Numbered from the stretch's first letter, positions 17,627 through 25,837 are shown. The stretch is DNA of 64,000 bases from Thermosediminibacter oceani DSM 16646 (GCF_000144645.1 NC_014377.1:1798001-1862000), one strand, 5' to 3'. Translations and numbers: made by a program. Notes: generated by a model not told the origin, from the sequence alone.

Positions 17627-18556
17627 TCATATTTTTCCGCTGCAGCCCAGAACGTTTCTCATCTTGTGCCTTACGATTTTCTTGATTGCTTCCCGGGCTT
17701 CGCCCAGGTATTTTCTCGGGTCGAATTCCGACGGGTTTTCAGAAAAATACCTGCGAATAGTGGCGGTCATGGCCAGCCTCAAGTCGGTGTCTATGTTTAT
17801 CTTGCAAACCCCCATGGAAGCGGCCTTCCTCAACATGTCTTCCGGCACACCCTGGGCTCCGGGAATATTTCCTCCGTACCTGTTACATATTTCTACGTAC
17901 TCGGGCAGCACTGATGAAGCACCGTGGAGCACCAATGGGAACCCGGGCAGTTTCTCCGTTATCTTTTTGAGCCTTTCAAAATCCAGATACGCTTCACCCT
18001 TGAATTTATAAGCCCCGTGACTGGTTCCGATGGCTACAGCCAGGGAATCGACCCCGGTCCTCTCGACGAATTCCAGGGCCTGGTCAGGATCCGTAAAAGT
18101 AGCTTCCCGGTCGCTCACCTTTACATTGTCCTCTACTCCCGCCAGCCTGCCCAGCTCGCCTTCCACCACCACACCTCTCTCGTGGGCGTATTCGACCACT
18201 CTCCTGGTGAGGGCGATATTCTCCTCAAAGGGCAGCCTGGAACCGTCAATCATTACAGAAGTAAAGCCGTCGTCTATACAGGCTTTACATATTTCAAAAT
18301 CCTCGCCGTGGTCCAGGTGAAGCACTATCGGAATACCCGTATCCTCCACGGCCGCTTCCACCAGCTTTTTAAGATAAATGGGCCTCGCATACTTCCTTGC
18401 CCCGGCGGAAACCTGAAGGATGAGCGGCGCCTTTTCTTCCCTGGCGGCCTCAACTATCCCCTGAATGATCTCCATGTTGTTTACATTGAAAGCACCTATT
18501 GCATACCCGCCTTCGTAAGCTTTTTTGAACATTTCCCTGGATGTTACAAGCGGCAT
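17627..18556 (-). CDS. fba: class II fructose-bisphosphate aldolase
   Basis: Zinc aldolase that cleaves fructose 1,6-bisphosphate. With the ATG at 18556 (ggagggg just upstream; the frame is open 6 codons further) it has 309 residues. Visible are the zinc ligands in LHLDHGEDFE, the SVMIDGS and VEGELG stretches of the active site, AIGTSHGAYKF and HGASS near the phosphate site. Close paralogues act on tagatose bisphosphate, so the exact sugar is inferred from the glucokinase next door. Confidence 0.92.
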   Translation of the reverse strand: MPLVTSREMFKKAYEGGYAIGAFNVNNMEIIQGIVEAAREEKAPLILQVSAGARKYARPIYLKKLVEAAVEDTGIPIVLHLDHGEDFEICKACIDDGFTSVMIDGSRLPFEENIALTRRVVEYAHERGVVVEGELGRLAGVEDNVKVSDREATFTDPDQALEFVERTGVDSLAVAIGTSHGAYKFKGEAYLDFERLKKITEKLPGFPLVLHGASSVLPEYVEICNRYGGNIPGAQGVPEDMLRKAASMGVCKINIDTDLRLAMTATIRRYFSENPSEFDPRKYLGEAREAIKKIVRHKMRNVLGCSGKI

Positions 18557-18681
18557 GTAGTTCCCCTCCAGCAAAAATTTTCTATAAAATTATATAACAA
18601 AATTCAAAAAAAGTATATCCGCCCGGGCGTTTGAAAGTGATATAATTTAAATCACAGAGCATTTCGGGAGGTCGTCTTATA

Positions 18682-19935
18682 ATGCCATCCCATGAAAACA
18701 TAAAACCGAAGACGGAGGCCATTTTGGCCGGTTTAATCGATGATAAATCCTGCGATGAAACCCTCGAAGAACTGGCGCTGCTTTCAGAAACGGCCGGAGC
18801 AAAAGTCTTAGCAAAGGTGACCCAGAAGCGCGCAAGCAAAGACCCCGCCTATTACCTGGGTATGGGCAAAGCTCGGGAAATAGCGGAATTGGTAGAGGGC
18901 CTGGGAGCCAATGCGGTTATTTTCGATGACGACCTGACACCGGTTCAGATTCGAAACCTGGAAAACCTTATCGGAGTTCAGATAATAGACAGAACCACTC
19001 TGGTGCTGGATATTTTTGCTCAGAGGGCTAGATCCTTAGAAGGCAAGATCCAGGTGGAACTGGCCCAGCTCCAGCACATGCTGCCCAGGCTCACAGGCAA
19101 AGGCGTCGAGCTTTCCAGAGAAGGCGGAGGTATCGGCACGAGGGGCCCCGGCGAGACAAAGTTGGAAACGGACCGGAGGCACATCAGGCGCAGAATCACC
19201 CATTTAAAAAAAGAATTGGAAAGAATTAGGAAAAATAGAAAGCTGCTGAGAAGTTCCAGAAAATACCCGGTCATAAGTCTTGTCGGCTATACCAATGCAG
19301 GAAAATCCACACTGATGAATGCCCTTACGGGAGCCGGGGTTTCCAGCAATGACAGGCTTTTTGACACCCTGGACCCGACCACGAGGGCGCTCCTACTTCC
19401 CGACGGTCGAAGGGTGCTTTTATCGGATACAGTTGGATTCATACGAAAACTCCCCCACGAAATAGTGGAAGCCTTCAAAGCCACCCTGGAAGAAGTGAAG
19501 GAAGCAGACCTGCTGATACACGTGGTCGATGCTTCCAGCCCAAAGGCGGACGAGGAAATATCAACCGTAAAGTCGGTGCTGAAGGAAATAGGAGCCGAAA
19601 ACATTCCGACCATACTGGCTCTGAATAAAATAGACAGGGTAAACCACCGTGAACTCATAACCGGTGAAGAGAACGTGGTGGAGATTTCAGCCCTCTGCGG
19701 AACCAACCTCGACATATTGCGGGAAAAAATATGCCAATTGCTTCCCCAGACCCGCGAGCACGCATTGCTGTGCATCCCTTACGAATACGGATTCCTGCTC
19801 GATGAAATTCATGAAACGAGTCTCGTGGAAAGGGAGGAATTTAAACAGGATGGAATAGAAATCGAAGGCAAGATCGATACTATATTATTGAGGAGAATAA
19901 AAAAGTACCTGTCGGAAAAAAACGCCTGCAGTTAA
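18682..19935 (+). CDS. hflX: GTPase HflX
   Basis: Ribosome-associated GTPase that splits stalled 70S ribosomes under stress. The 417 residues have the N-terminal HflX domain (about 1-110), a coiled-coil linker with the signature SREGGGIGTRGPGETKLE, then the G domain: G1 GYTNAGKS, G2/G3 DTVGFIRKLP, G4 NKID, G5 SALCG. The Shine-Dalgarno gggagg lies 9 bases before the ATG. A TATAAT at 18641-18646 could be the -10, though I see no clear -35. Confidence 0.94.
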   Translation: MPSHENIKPKTEAILAGLIDDKSCDETLEELALLSETAGAKVLAKVTQKRASKDPAYYLGMGKAREIAELVEGLGANAVIFDDDLTPVQIRNLENLIGVQIIDRTTLVLDIFAQRARSLEGKIQVELAQLQHMLPRLTGKGVELSREGGGIGTRGPGETKLETDRRHIRRRITHLKKELERIRKNRKLLRSSRKYPVISLVGYTNAGKSTLMNALTGAGVSSNDRLFDTLDPTTRALLLPDGRRVLLSDTVGFIRKLPHEIVEAFKATLEEVKEADLLIHVVDASSPKADEEISTVKSVLKEIGAENIPTILALNKIDRVNHRELITGEENVVEISALCGTNLDILREKICQLLPQTREHALLCIPYEYGFLLDEIHETSLVEREEFKQDGIEIEGKIDTILLRRIKKYLSEKNACS

Positions 19936-19942
19936 AATGGTC

Positions 19943-19971
19943 TTGACTTATACACACAAATGTGCTAAAAT
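19943..19971 (+). promoter_or_regulatory. sigma-A promoter of the tRNA-Gln/tRNA-Glu unit
   Basis: TTGACT (19943-19948) and TAAAAT (19966-19971) separated by exactly 17 bp, 16 bp before the first tRNA. Confidence 0.85.
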
Positions 19972-19987
19972 ATGTTTTGCGAGTTGT

Positions 19988-20061
19988 TGCGGGATGGTGT
20001 AACGGTAGCACTCATGACTCTGGATCATGCTGTCCAGGTTCGAATCCTGGTCCCGCAGCCA
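19988..20061 (+). tRNA. tRNA-Gln (CTG anticodon)
   Basis: Cloverleaf read by eye: acceptor TGCGGGA/TCCCGCA, D arm gtgt/gcac, anticodon stem catga/tcatg with loop CTCTGGA giving anticodon CTG, T arm ccagg-ttcgaat-cctgg, discriminator G and an encoded CCA end. Confidence 0.95.
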
Positions 20062-20062
20062 T

Positions 20063-20138
20063 GGCCCTATCGTCTAGTGGTCCAGGACGCCGCCCTCTCA
20101 CGGCGGAAACCGGGGTTCGAGTCCCCGTAGGGCTACCA
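20063..20138 (+). tRNA. tRNA-Glu (CTC anticodon)
   Basis: Acceptor ggcccta/tagggct (one G-U pair), anticodon stem ccgcc/ggcgg with loop CTCTCAC giving anticodon CTC, T arm cgggg-ttcgagt-ccccg, discriminator A and encoded CCA. One base separates it from tRNA-Gln. Confidence 0.95.
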
Positions 20139-20152
20139 TAGAAAAGAAAACT

Positions 20153-20190
20153 ATCCAGACTCTACAGATAGAGTCTGGATTATTTTTTAT
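20153..20190 (+). terminator. terminator of the tRNA operon
   Basis: Perfect 12-bp stem (atccagactcta/tagagtctggat) with a caga loop, followed by tattttttat. Confidence 0.92.
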
Positions 20191-20270
20191 ATCCCACTAG
20201 AACTGGAGAATAGCCGACATCAAAGTGCGGGAGTAAATTTACTCAAGAATAAAGAAAAGGGAGCGACAAA

Positions 20271-20444
20271 TTGGGAAAAAAGAATTTTTTTAATCCCAAG
20301 CGTAAGGATAAAGTTAAGTTCTTCTATGAAGAGGAAGAAGAACTTAACCAACGAGATTTCCCATTAGTAAGGCAAAGGCTCCTAGAACACAGCTTGAGTA
20401 AGAATTACGATGATGCAAGAAAAGAATGGGACCTATCGATATAA
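20271..20444 (+). CDS. small charged protein of unknown function (57 aa, TTG start)
   Basis: A TTG-initiated frame of 57 codons preceded by aaagggagc at good spacing. The product is unrecognised: a basic N-terminus (GKKNFFNPKRKDK), an acidic run of five Glu and a C-terminal half that could be helical (RQRLLEHSLSKNY). It begins 80 bp behind the tRNA terminator in an A+T-rich patch that differs from the flanks, and overlaps the start of the next small ORF by 19 bases, suggesting coupled translation. Function cannot be assigned. Confidence 0.5.
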   Translation: MGKKNFFNPKRKDKVKFFYEEEEELNQRDFPLVRQRLLEHSLSKNYDDARKEWDLSI

Positions 20445-20545
20445 TAGGCGAAGATGTAGAAGATTTTACAGACCGGTGTGAGCTATGTAATCAAATGGAA
20501 ACTGGGAAAAAAGCCGGTCACTGGAGCAGTATCTTTATTGTCTAA
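20426..20545 (+). CDS. small protein with CxxC (39 aa), overlapping the previous ORF
   Basis: ATG-initiated frame of 39 codons starting inside the end of the 57-codon ORF in another frame; aagaaaag before the ATG is a weak ribosome binding site. The product has an acidic segment and a single CELC motif, so it could bind a metal only as part of a multimer. I do not recognise it. The following 278 bp (20546-20823) hold no convincing gene, only the upstream region of the next gene. Confidence 0.4.
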   Translation: MGPIDIIGEDVEDFTDRCELCNQMETGKKAGHWSSIFIV

Positions 20546-20823
20546 AAAAAATAATTTTTGCATCGGTTTTTACCCTAGACAGACTAAAAATATTACCAAC
20601 ATAACCTAAAATCCATACTTCATTGCAATGTAGGTACCTATGAGGCGCACTCCCGCAACTTTTTTTGACAGACCATATAAAGTCTTTTCCACAAACATAT
20701 GTTATTTTAACAACTTCTAAGTAATATAACAAATCTGTATGTCCTTCCATGAATTGCAAAGGCAAAAAGAAAAACAAAAAGCTGAAAAATGATATAATTA
20801 TAATGAAAGGGGGTAGCGGCGTC

Positions 20824-21981
20824 ATGACCAAAACAGCCAAAGTAGCTATAAGCACATCTGTTCTTCTCTGGGCTCTAGAGAGATCGGGTAGAGCTTCTGT
20901 AGTAAAGCGGAAGTTTCCTAAATTATCCCAGTGGCTACGCGGGGAAAGTATGCCTACTTTGAAACAGTTAGAAGACTTAGCAAAGGCGACATATACTCCG
21001 CTTGGTTATTTCTTTCTTCCAGAGCCACCAGTGGAGCAACTTCCCGTCCCCTATTTTCGCACCATCAATAATCAACCTATGCGCCCATTTAGCCCCGAAC
21101 TCATTGATACTGTTCAGATGATGAAACTGCGCCAATATTGGATGCGTGATTATCTTATCGAAGAAGGACAAGAACCTCTATCTTTTGTCAACTCTGCAAA
21201 ACTTGAAGATGATCCTCGTCAAGTGGCTCGAAATATAAGAAACACATTAGGACTTGAAGAAGAATGGGCAGCAAGCCAGCGTAATTGGACTGAAGCATTA
21301 CGAAAATTGCAAATCAAGATGGAAGATATAGGTATAATTGTGGTTGTTAATAGTATTGTAGGAAATAATACACGTCGTAAACTTAATCCGACTGAATTTC
21401 GAGGTTTTGTTCTGATAGATGAATATGCGCCCTTAGTATTTGTAAATGGTGCTGACGGTAAAGCTGCTCAGATGTTTACTCTAGCACATGAATTGGCTCA
21501 CGTATGGTTCGGTATTAGTGCAGCATTTGATCTAAGGGATCTTCAACCTGCTGATGATGAAACTGAAAAAATTTGTAATATTGTTGCAGCAGAGTTTTTG
21601 GTTCCCGAGCATAAATTTCATGAAGTTTGGATTCACGTTTCTGATGAATCTGAACCTTTTCAGTTACTTGCTCGCCATTTTAAGGTTAGTGAACTGGTTG
21701 TTGCCCGTAGAGCCCTTGACTTAGGATATATTACAAAAGAAGAATTTATCGAATTTTATAAGGACTATCAAGCTAAAGAGCGCCTTGTCACTCAAGACAG
21801 TGAAGGGGGTAACTTCTACGCAATCCAAAATATGCGCGTTGGCCGGCGTTTTGCAAAAGCTGTGGTATGTGCTGTTAGAGAGGGCAAACTTCTCTATAAC
21901 GATGCCTATCGACTTACAGGGCTTTATGGGAAAGCTTTTGAACGATATGCAGAGATACTTGGATTTGGAGGTTTATTATGA
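20824..21981 (+). CDS. HTH + ImmA/IrrE metallopeptidase (antitoxin-type)
   Basis: Two-part protein of about 385 residues. An N-terminal XRE-like region (KLSQWLRGESMPTLKQLEDLAKAT) precedes an ImmA/IrrE-type (COG2856, DUF955) domain with the zinc motif HELAH and the downstream Glu in AAEFLVP. The ATG at 20824 is chosen: aaaggggg lies before it and A+T-rich -10-like sequences (20793-20804) lie upstream, making an earlier ATG at 20749 unlikely. Its stop overlaps the ATG of the DUF4411 gene (ATGA). This gene pair is a known toxin-antitoxin-type arrangement, here expected to be antitoxin/regulator first. Low G+C relative to neighbours points to transfer. Confidence 0.85.
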   Translation: MTKTAKVAISTSVLLWALERSGRASVVKRKFPKLSQWLRGESMPTLKQLEDLAKATYTPLGYFFLPEPPVEQLPVPYFRTINNQPMRPFSPELIDTVQMMKLRQYWMRDYLIEEGQEPLSFVNSAKLEDDPRQVARNIRNTLGLEEEWAASQRNWTEALRKLQIKMEDIGIIVVVNSIVGNNTRRKLNPTEFRGFVLIDEYAPLVFVNGADGKAAQMFTLAHELAHVWFGISAAFDLRDLQPADDETEKICNIVAAEFLVPEHKFHEVWIHVSDESEPFQLLARHFKVSELVVARRALDLGYITKEEFIEFYKDYQAKERLVTQDSEGGNFYAIQNMRVGRRFAKAVVCAVREGKLLYNDAYRLTGLYGKAFERYAEILGFGGLL

Positions 21982-22478
21982 CCAATAACTCTGTATACGT
22001 TTTGGATGCTAATATTTTTATACATGCAGCACGATTCTACTATGCTTTTGACATTGCGCCGGCCTTTTGGAATGCTTTGGTTACACATGCTCAGAGCGGA
22101 CGTGTGATTACTATTGATCAAGTAATGAAAGAAATAGAACGAGGAAAAGATGATCTAGCGAAATGGATAAAGAATACGTTTCAAACTTGGTGTAAACCGA
22201 CCACAGAAACTGACGTCATTGAAGCCTATAGGGATATTATCAAATGGGTATCCAATCAGAACCAGTTTTATGAAGAGGCTAAAAAAGAATTTGCCAACGT
22301 TGCAGATGGTTGGTTGATTGCGTATGCAAAGGCCAAGGGATTCGTGGTAGTTACACATGAACAATTAAAATCAGAAAAAAAGAATAAAGTTCAAATTCCG
22401 AATGTTTGTAATGCATTCAATGTTCCTTATACAAATACATTTGAAATGCTCCGTAGATTAGGTGTTCAGTTTCGTTGA
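21978..22478 (+). CDS. DUF4411 family protein, PIN-like nuclease (putative toxin)
   Basis: The 166 residues match DUF4411, a PIN-fold family. Acidic residues sit where PIN nucleases hold metal: YVLDANIF near the N-terminus, MKEIERGKDDL in the middle and NVADGWLIAYA toward the C-terminus, followed by VVTHE. It overlaps the stop of the HTH-ImmA/IrrE gene by 4 bases, so the two are cotranslated. RNA cleavage as a toxin is inferred from the PIN fold and the pairing; no activity can be read directly. No gene follows for 216 bp. Confidence 0.82.
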   Translation: MTNNSVYVLDANIFIHAARFYYAFDIAPAFWNALVTHAQSGRVITIDQVMKEIERGKDDLAKWIKNTFQTWCKPTTETDVIEAYRDIIKWVSNQNQFYEEAKKEFANVADGWLIAYAKAKGFVVVTHEQLKSEKKNKVQIPNVCNAFNVPYTNTFEMLRRLGVQFR

Positions 22479-22694
22479 AATTTCGTTAAAAATGTAAATA
22501 TTTATAAGTACTCATTAATATGAATATTATCAATATCTATCAATTAAAGGTGGTTTTCTTGCATCTGCTTATTACCGAAAAGCTAATAGATTTTTACATA
22601 AGTATCAAGTAAAAGATTTTCCATCGAAGAATTAATTAATTTCCCCCATGCTCTCCACCTTGCGTGAGATGTTTCTTTCTTCGCAGTTGTTTTT

Positions 22695-23876
22695 TCAGCA
22701 GGAATTCCCGCCTTTCAATCCATCTTTTACATGAGATGACTTCCCGGCTGGAAAGTTAAAATATGCGTTGATCAAGAAAAACGCCGTCGCGGCAGCAATA
22801 CCGCAGACGATAAAGGCTGTCTCAATGGAAACGTCCGCAGCCCGGCCCACGATGAGGTTTATGACAGCGCATATTACGTTGATTATCATAGAGTAGATCG
22901 ATAAAAAGGTAGCCCTGTCGGTGGTGGTTATGGATCTATTTTGTATATCCAGCAATATCGGCCGGGACAGTGAATAACTTGCTCCTATAACTGCGATGAA
23001 AACAACGCTGACAGCAGGATGACTCGTGCGGGAAAGGATAAAACAACTGGCGGCAATGGCGCCGAACAGCAGCTTCATAGCCATCCCCTGGCCCAACTTC
23101 CCGGTAATGGTGTATGTTTTTGCCGAAAACACCGGCGAAAGCTGCATCCCTGCCATGATTATGCCGAAGTACTTTGGGTCAATGCCGCTTTTCATATATT
23201 GAACCTGATTTAAAAAGACCGTCGCGGAGTGGTTGACCTGGGTAACCAGCGCCGCGGCTATGACGAGCAGCAACATCCGCAAGTCTCTAAACGCACTTTT
23301 GAGGCTGGATAAAAGGACCGGTTTATTTCCGGTTCTGCGCCCGGTCTCCTGAAGGAACAACGTCAATACCCATGCAATCGCGTAAGGAAAAATAGTAAGT
23401 AGAGCGGCCATGTCCATCGATACCCCGACTACGGCGGTGGATACCATCGATGCCAGGAAAAATCCCAGCGTAGCAGCCGTCTCGTATCTCCCGAAATATT
23501 TTTCCGACTGCTCTTTATCGATAGAATCATAAAGCAATGCAATATCGCACCCCGAAATGCCGGAGATCGAAAGGGCGAGGATTATCCTCTCCAGCAAGAA
23601 TAACTCGAAAGAGCCTGCCTTGTAGAAAATTATCTTGGACAAGAAAAACAAAAAGTTGGAAATTACCAGGGTCAGCTTGTAACCAAACCTATCAGCAAAC
23701 CATCCCCAGGGAATTTCCAACATTATCATCAATACCAGTGAAACCGATTCGATTAAAAATATATCATACATTGAAAGTCCCCTAGCCTGCCTGTACACGG
23801 TGGCTATGGGCCCGTAAAATACGAATCCCTGGAGAAATACGATGGCGCACATTAAAAAGTAATTTCGCCTATTCAT
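22695..23876 (-). CDS. MFS transporter, leader-controlled, putative efflux pump
   Basis: A 393-residue major facilitator protein with about 12 hydrophobic segments and motif A-like WGWFADRFGYKLTL between helices 2 and 3. The start at 23876 is supported by aggaggtg upstream; the longer frame (to 23903) has no such site. The substrate is unknown. Its most striking feature is the mRNA leader, which can pair a 14-base segment with the ribosome binding site and start codon and encodes a 4-codon leader peptide, an arrangement known from antibiotic-inducible resistance genes. That context favours a drug efflux role (inference). Confidence 0.85.
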   Translation of the reverse strand: MNRRNYFLMCAIVFLQGFVFYGPIATVYRQARGLSMYDIFLIESVSLVLMIMLEIPWGWFADRFGYKLTLVISNFLFFLSKIIFYKAGSFELFLLERIILALSISGISGCDIALLYDSIDKEQSEKYFGRYETAATLGFFLASMVSTAVVGVSMDMAALLTIFPYAIAWVLTLFLQETGRRTGNKPVLLSSLKSAFRDLRMLLLVIAAALVTQVNHSATVFLNQVQYMKSGIDPKYFGIIMAGMQLSPVFSAKTYTITGKLGQGMAMKLLFGAIAASCFILSRTSHPAVSVVFIAVIGASYSLSRPILLDIQNRSITTTDRATFLSIYSMIINVICAVINLIVGRAADVSIETAFIVCGIAAATAFFLINAYFNFPAGKSSHVKDGLKGGNSC

Positions 23877-24010
23877 TTGATGTACACCTCCTGAAAATTG
23901 CATGCCGAAAAGACCTCCCGCAGGAGGCCTTTAGAACCTGCAAAATTGTGGTGTACATCAAATCAGCGCCATGGTACCTCTCCTTAAAAAAGCTTATCGA
24001 TTAAATTATA
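23875..24010 (-). promoter_or_regulatory. attenuator-like leader with sequestered ribosome binding site
   Basis: In transcript order: a TATAAT -10 (24010-24005, -35 poor), a leader-peptide RBS (aaggagagg), a 4-codon ORF, a 14-base arm (23963-23950, atttgatgtacacc), a 9-bp hairpin with a short U run (about 23932-23908), then the exact complement of the arm (23888-23875) covering the distal RBS and the first two bases of the pump's start codon. The hairpin's cctcctg can also pair with the caggagg of the RBS, offering an alternative fold. This is the logic of erm/cat-type translational attenuation. Confidence 0.75.
23958..23972 (-). CDS. leader peptide MALI
   Basis: ATG-GCG-CTG-ATT-TGA, preceded by aaggagagg at a 4-base spacing. 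Codon 4 and the stop codon lie inside the upstream arm of the 14-bp stem that hides the pump's ribosome binding site, so a ribosome paused here would disrupt that stem. The coding assignment rests on position and RBS only. Confidence 0.55.
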   Translation of the reverse strand: MALI

Positions 24011-24059
24011 TAACAACAAAATTTTTTAAGCTATACTTTTTATATAATAAATTCCTTTT

Positions 24060-25010
24060 TCACTGCTCCAGGTTCTCATCTTTCTGCGGCTGCGAATCTG
24101 CCTTCATTTTTTTCTTTTCCGCCATCTGCCTCAGCCGGCAGAAGGAACAGACTTCGGCGGTGGTCACCTGGCCGCAGATGCTGCACTCGCGCAGGTCCGG
24201 AGTTTCGGAGCAGGCTTCAAAATTTTTTCTTCCTTTCTTCAAAAAGTTGGTAAGAAACCGCTGCTTGGTACCGGGACTCGCCTCTTCCAGTTTATTCAGC
24301 ACTTCCTTATACAGTATGGAACTGGCGCCCAGCGCATGAGGGCATTCTTCATGGATGAAACTGATGCCGTTGAATAATACATACGCCAGGTTTTCCCTTT
24401 CCGTCAGGGTAAACAGGGGTTTTACCTTCTTTACCAGTTTGGGGTGGGTACTGGGAAGCACCGGCGATTGCCGGGCCAGGTACCCTTCCTGCCAGCTCAG
24501 CACGTTTCCGAGAAGAGTAGCTGCCTCGTCGTCCAGGTTGTGTCCGGTGGCCACCACGTCGAATCCTTCGTCCAGAGCCACTTTGTTGAAAAGGTACCTT
24601 TTTATCGTGCCGCATAGGGAACAGGTGCTGCGGCGGATTTCCCGGGCTAACCATGGGATGTTTAAGCCGTACTCTTTTTCGATGTTCTTTACTATCAGGG
24701 GAGCCTCATGTTCTTCAGAAAACCGCTCGACGACCTCCTGGGACCTTTCCGAATAGTCGCCTATTCCCAGGTTAATATACATGGCAGTGACGTCGTAACC
24801 CTCTTTTAGCAATATGTGCCATAGGGCCATGCTGTCCTTCCCGCCGGATACTACGACCAGCACCCGATCTTTGGGGCCGAACATCTTTTCCCGCCTTATA
24901 TTCCGGCGCACCTGTTCCGAGTAGTAAACCTGAAAGCAATCGCTGCAGAAAGCCGCGTTGTGTCTTTTCAGGTATATTTCCGCCTTATCACCGCAGCGGC
25001 GGCAGCGCAT
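24060..25010 (-). CDS. ttuA: TtuA-like tRNA 2-thiouridine synthetase
   Basis: TtuA/TtcA-family enzyme that thiolates tRNA; TtuA makes 5-methyl-2-thiouridine at position 54, which stabilises tRNA in thermophiles. The 316 residues have an N-terminal zinc site (CRRCG...CSDC), the PP-loop VVSGGKDS, the Fe-S cysteines in CSLCG and HEECPHA, and a C-terminal zinc site (CSICG...CSFC). The ubiquitin-like sulfur carrier needed by TtuA is encoded immediately upstream (15 bp), which separates it from TtcA. Assignment of the U54 target is by family and neighbour. Confidence 0.88.
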   Translation of the reverse strand: MRCRRCGDKAEIYLKRHNAAFCSDCFQVYYSEQVRRNIRREKMFGPKDRVLVVVSGGKDSMALWHILLKEGYDVTAMYINLGIGDYSERSQEVVERFSEEHEAPLIVKNIEKEYGLNIPWLAREIRRSTCSLCGTIKRYLFNKVALDEGFDVVATGHNLDDEAATLLGNVLSWQEGYLARQSPVLPSTHPKLVKKVKPLFTLTERENLAYVLFNGISFIHEECPHALGASSILYKEVLNKLEEASPGTKQRFLTNFLKKGRKNFEACSETPDLRECSICGQVTTAEVCSFCRLRQMAEKKKMKADSQPQKDENLEQ

Positions 25011-25025
25011 ACAACATCCCCTCCT

Positions 25026-25223
25026 TTATCCTCCGGATATCGCAGAGAGCACTTCAACCACGTCGTCCTCCTTGAGCGCTTCGTCGGGCGTGAGCATTTT
25101 CCCGTCCCTGAGCACCAGGTGGGATTCCAGGCTGAATTTGAGCTCTTCGGCCAGCTGTCTTACCGTCTTTATACCCTTAACTTCTACTTCTCTCTTGAAA
25201 GGCATTCGAAAAATAACCTTCAT
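25026..25223 (-). CDS. ttuB: ThiS/MoaD-like sulfur carrier, TtuB type
   Basis: A 65-residue ubiquitin-like protein ending in SGG, the C-terminal Gly-Gly that becomes a thiocarboxylate. The order of short segments (RQLAEELKF, HLVLRDGKMLTPDEALKEDDVVEVL) matches the beta-grasp fold. Being directly upstream of ttuA, it most likely donates sulfur for tRNA thiolation; thiamine or molybdopterin genes are absent nearby. A hydrolase or activating E1-like enzyme must lie elsewhere. Confidence 0.85.
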   Translation of the reverse strand: MKVIFRMPFKREVEVKGIKTVRQLAEELKFSLESHLVLRDGKMLTPDEALKEDDVVEVLSAISGG

Positions 25224-25330
25224 GGTAATTTCCTCCCGTCAGGTTACATTTTCCGTCTTTTTAATAGGTGCCGTCGAGGGCACCCATTAATAAGTTAATA
25301 TTAGACAACCGCCATGTCAAGCGAGAACTT

Positions 25331-25355
25331 AAAAAAGCACCTTAGCCGGTGCTTT
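25331..25355 (-). terminator. terminator of smpB
   Basis: Stem aaagcacc/ggtgcttt with a ttagcc loop just past smpB; on the minus strand it runs into six T. Confidence 0.88.
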
Positions 25356-25359
25356 GTAG

Positions 25360-25827
25360 TCATCTATTGTACTCCTTGAAGGCCTTTTCCATTTCCCGCT
25401 CGGCGTCCCTGCGCTTGATATCCTCCCTTTTATCGTATAGGGTCTTACCCTTGGCCACTGCCAGCTCAACCTTTACCAGGCCCCTTTCGTTCAAATACAC
25501 CCTCAGGGGCACCAGGGTAACACCTTTCTCCTTCACCAGTCCGTAGAGCCGGTCTATCTCCCGGCGGTGCATGAGCAGCTTTCGGGGCCTCAGCGGGTCC
25601 TTGTTGAATATATTTCCCTTCTCGTAAGGGCTTATGTGCATATTGTAAAGGTACAGTTCTCCTTTTTCAACCCGGGCGAAACTGTCCTTTAAATTGGCCT
25701 TACCTTCCCTTAAGGACTTTACCTCGGTGCCGGCCAGCACTATACCCGCCTCATAAGTCTCTATTATGTGGTAGTCGTGGCGGGCTTTCCGGTTGGTAAC
25801 CAGGTCCCGGGATTTTTTTTCCCGCAT
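25360..25827 (-). CDS. smpB: SsrA-binding protein SmpB
   Basis: Partner of tmRNA in rescuing stalled ribosomes. The 155 residues (start at ATG 25827 with ggggggg upstream; the frame extends 12 codons further) carry the OB-fold signatures [31 protein letters not shown] and the basic C-terminal tail ([18 protein letters not shown]). It follows rnr directly, a usual Firmicute arrangement, since RNase R degrades tmRNA-tagged messages. No tmRNA gene is seen in the window. Confidence 0.96.
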   Translation of the reverse strand: MREKKSRDLVTNRKARHDYHIIETYEAGIVLAGTEVKSLREGKANLKDSFARVEKGELYLYNMHISPYEKGNIFNKDPLRPRKLLMHRREIDRLYGLVKEKGVTLVPLRVYLNERGLVKVELAVAKGKTLYDKREDIKRRDAEREMEKAFKEYNR

Positions 25828-25837
25828 AATACCCCCC

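Noticed and set aside
22479-22694. 17-codon TTG ORF behind aaaggtgg near 22560
   Set aside because: Too short and featureless, with no further support; the rest of the gap holds nothing recognisable.
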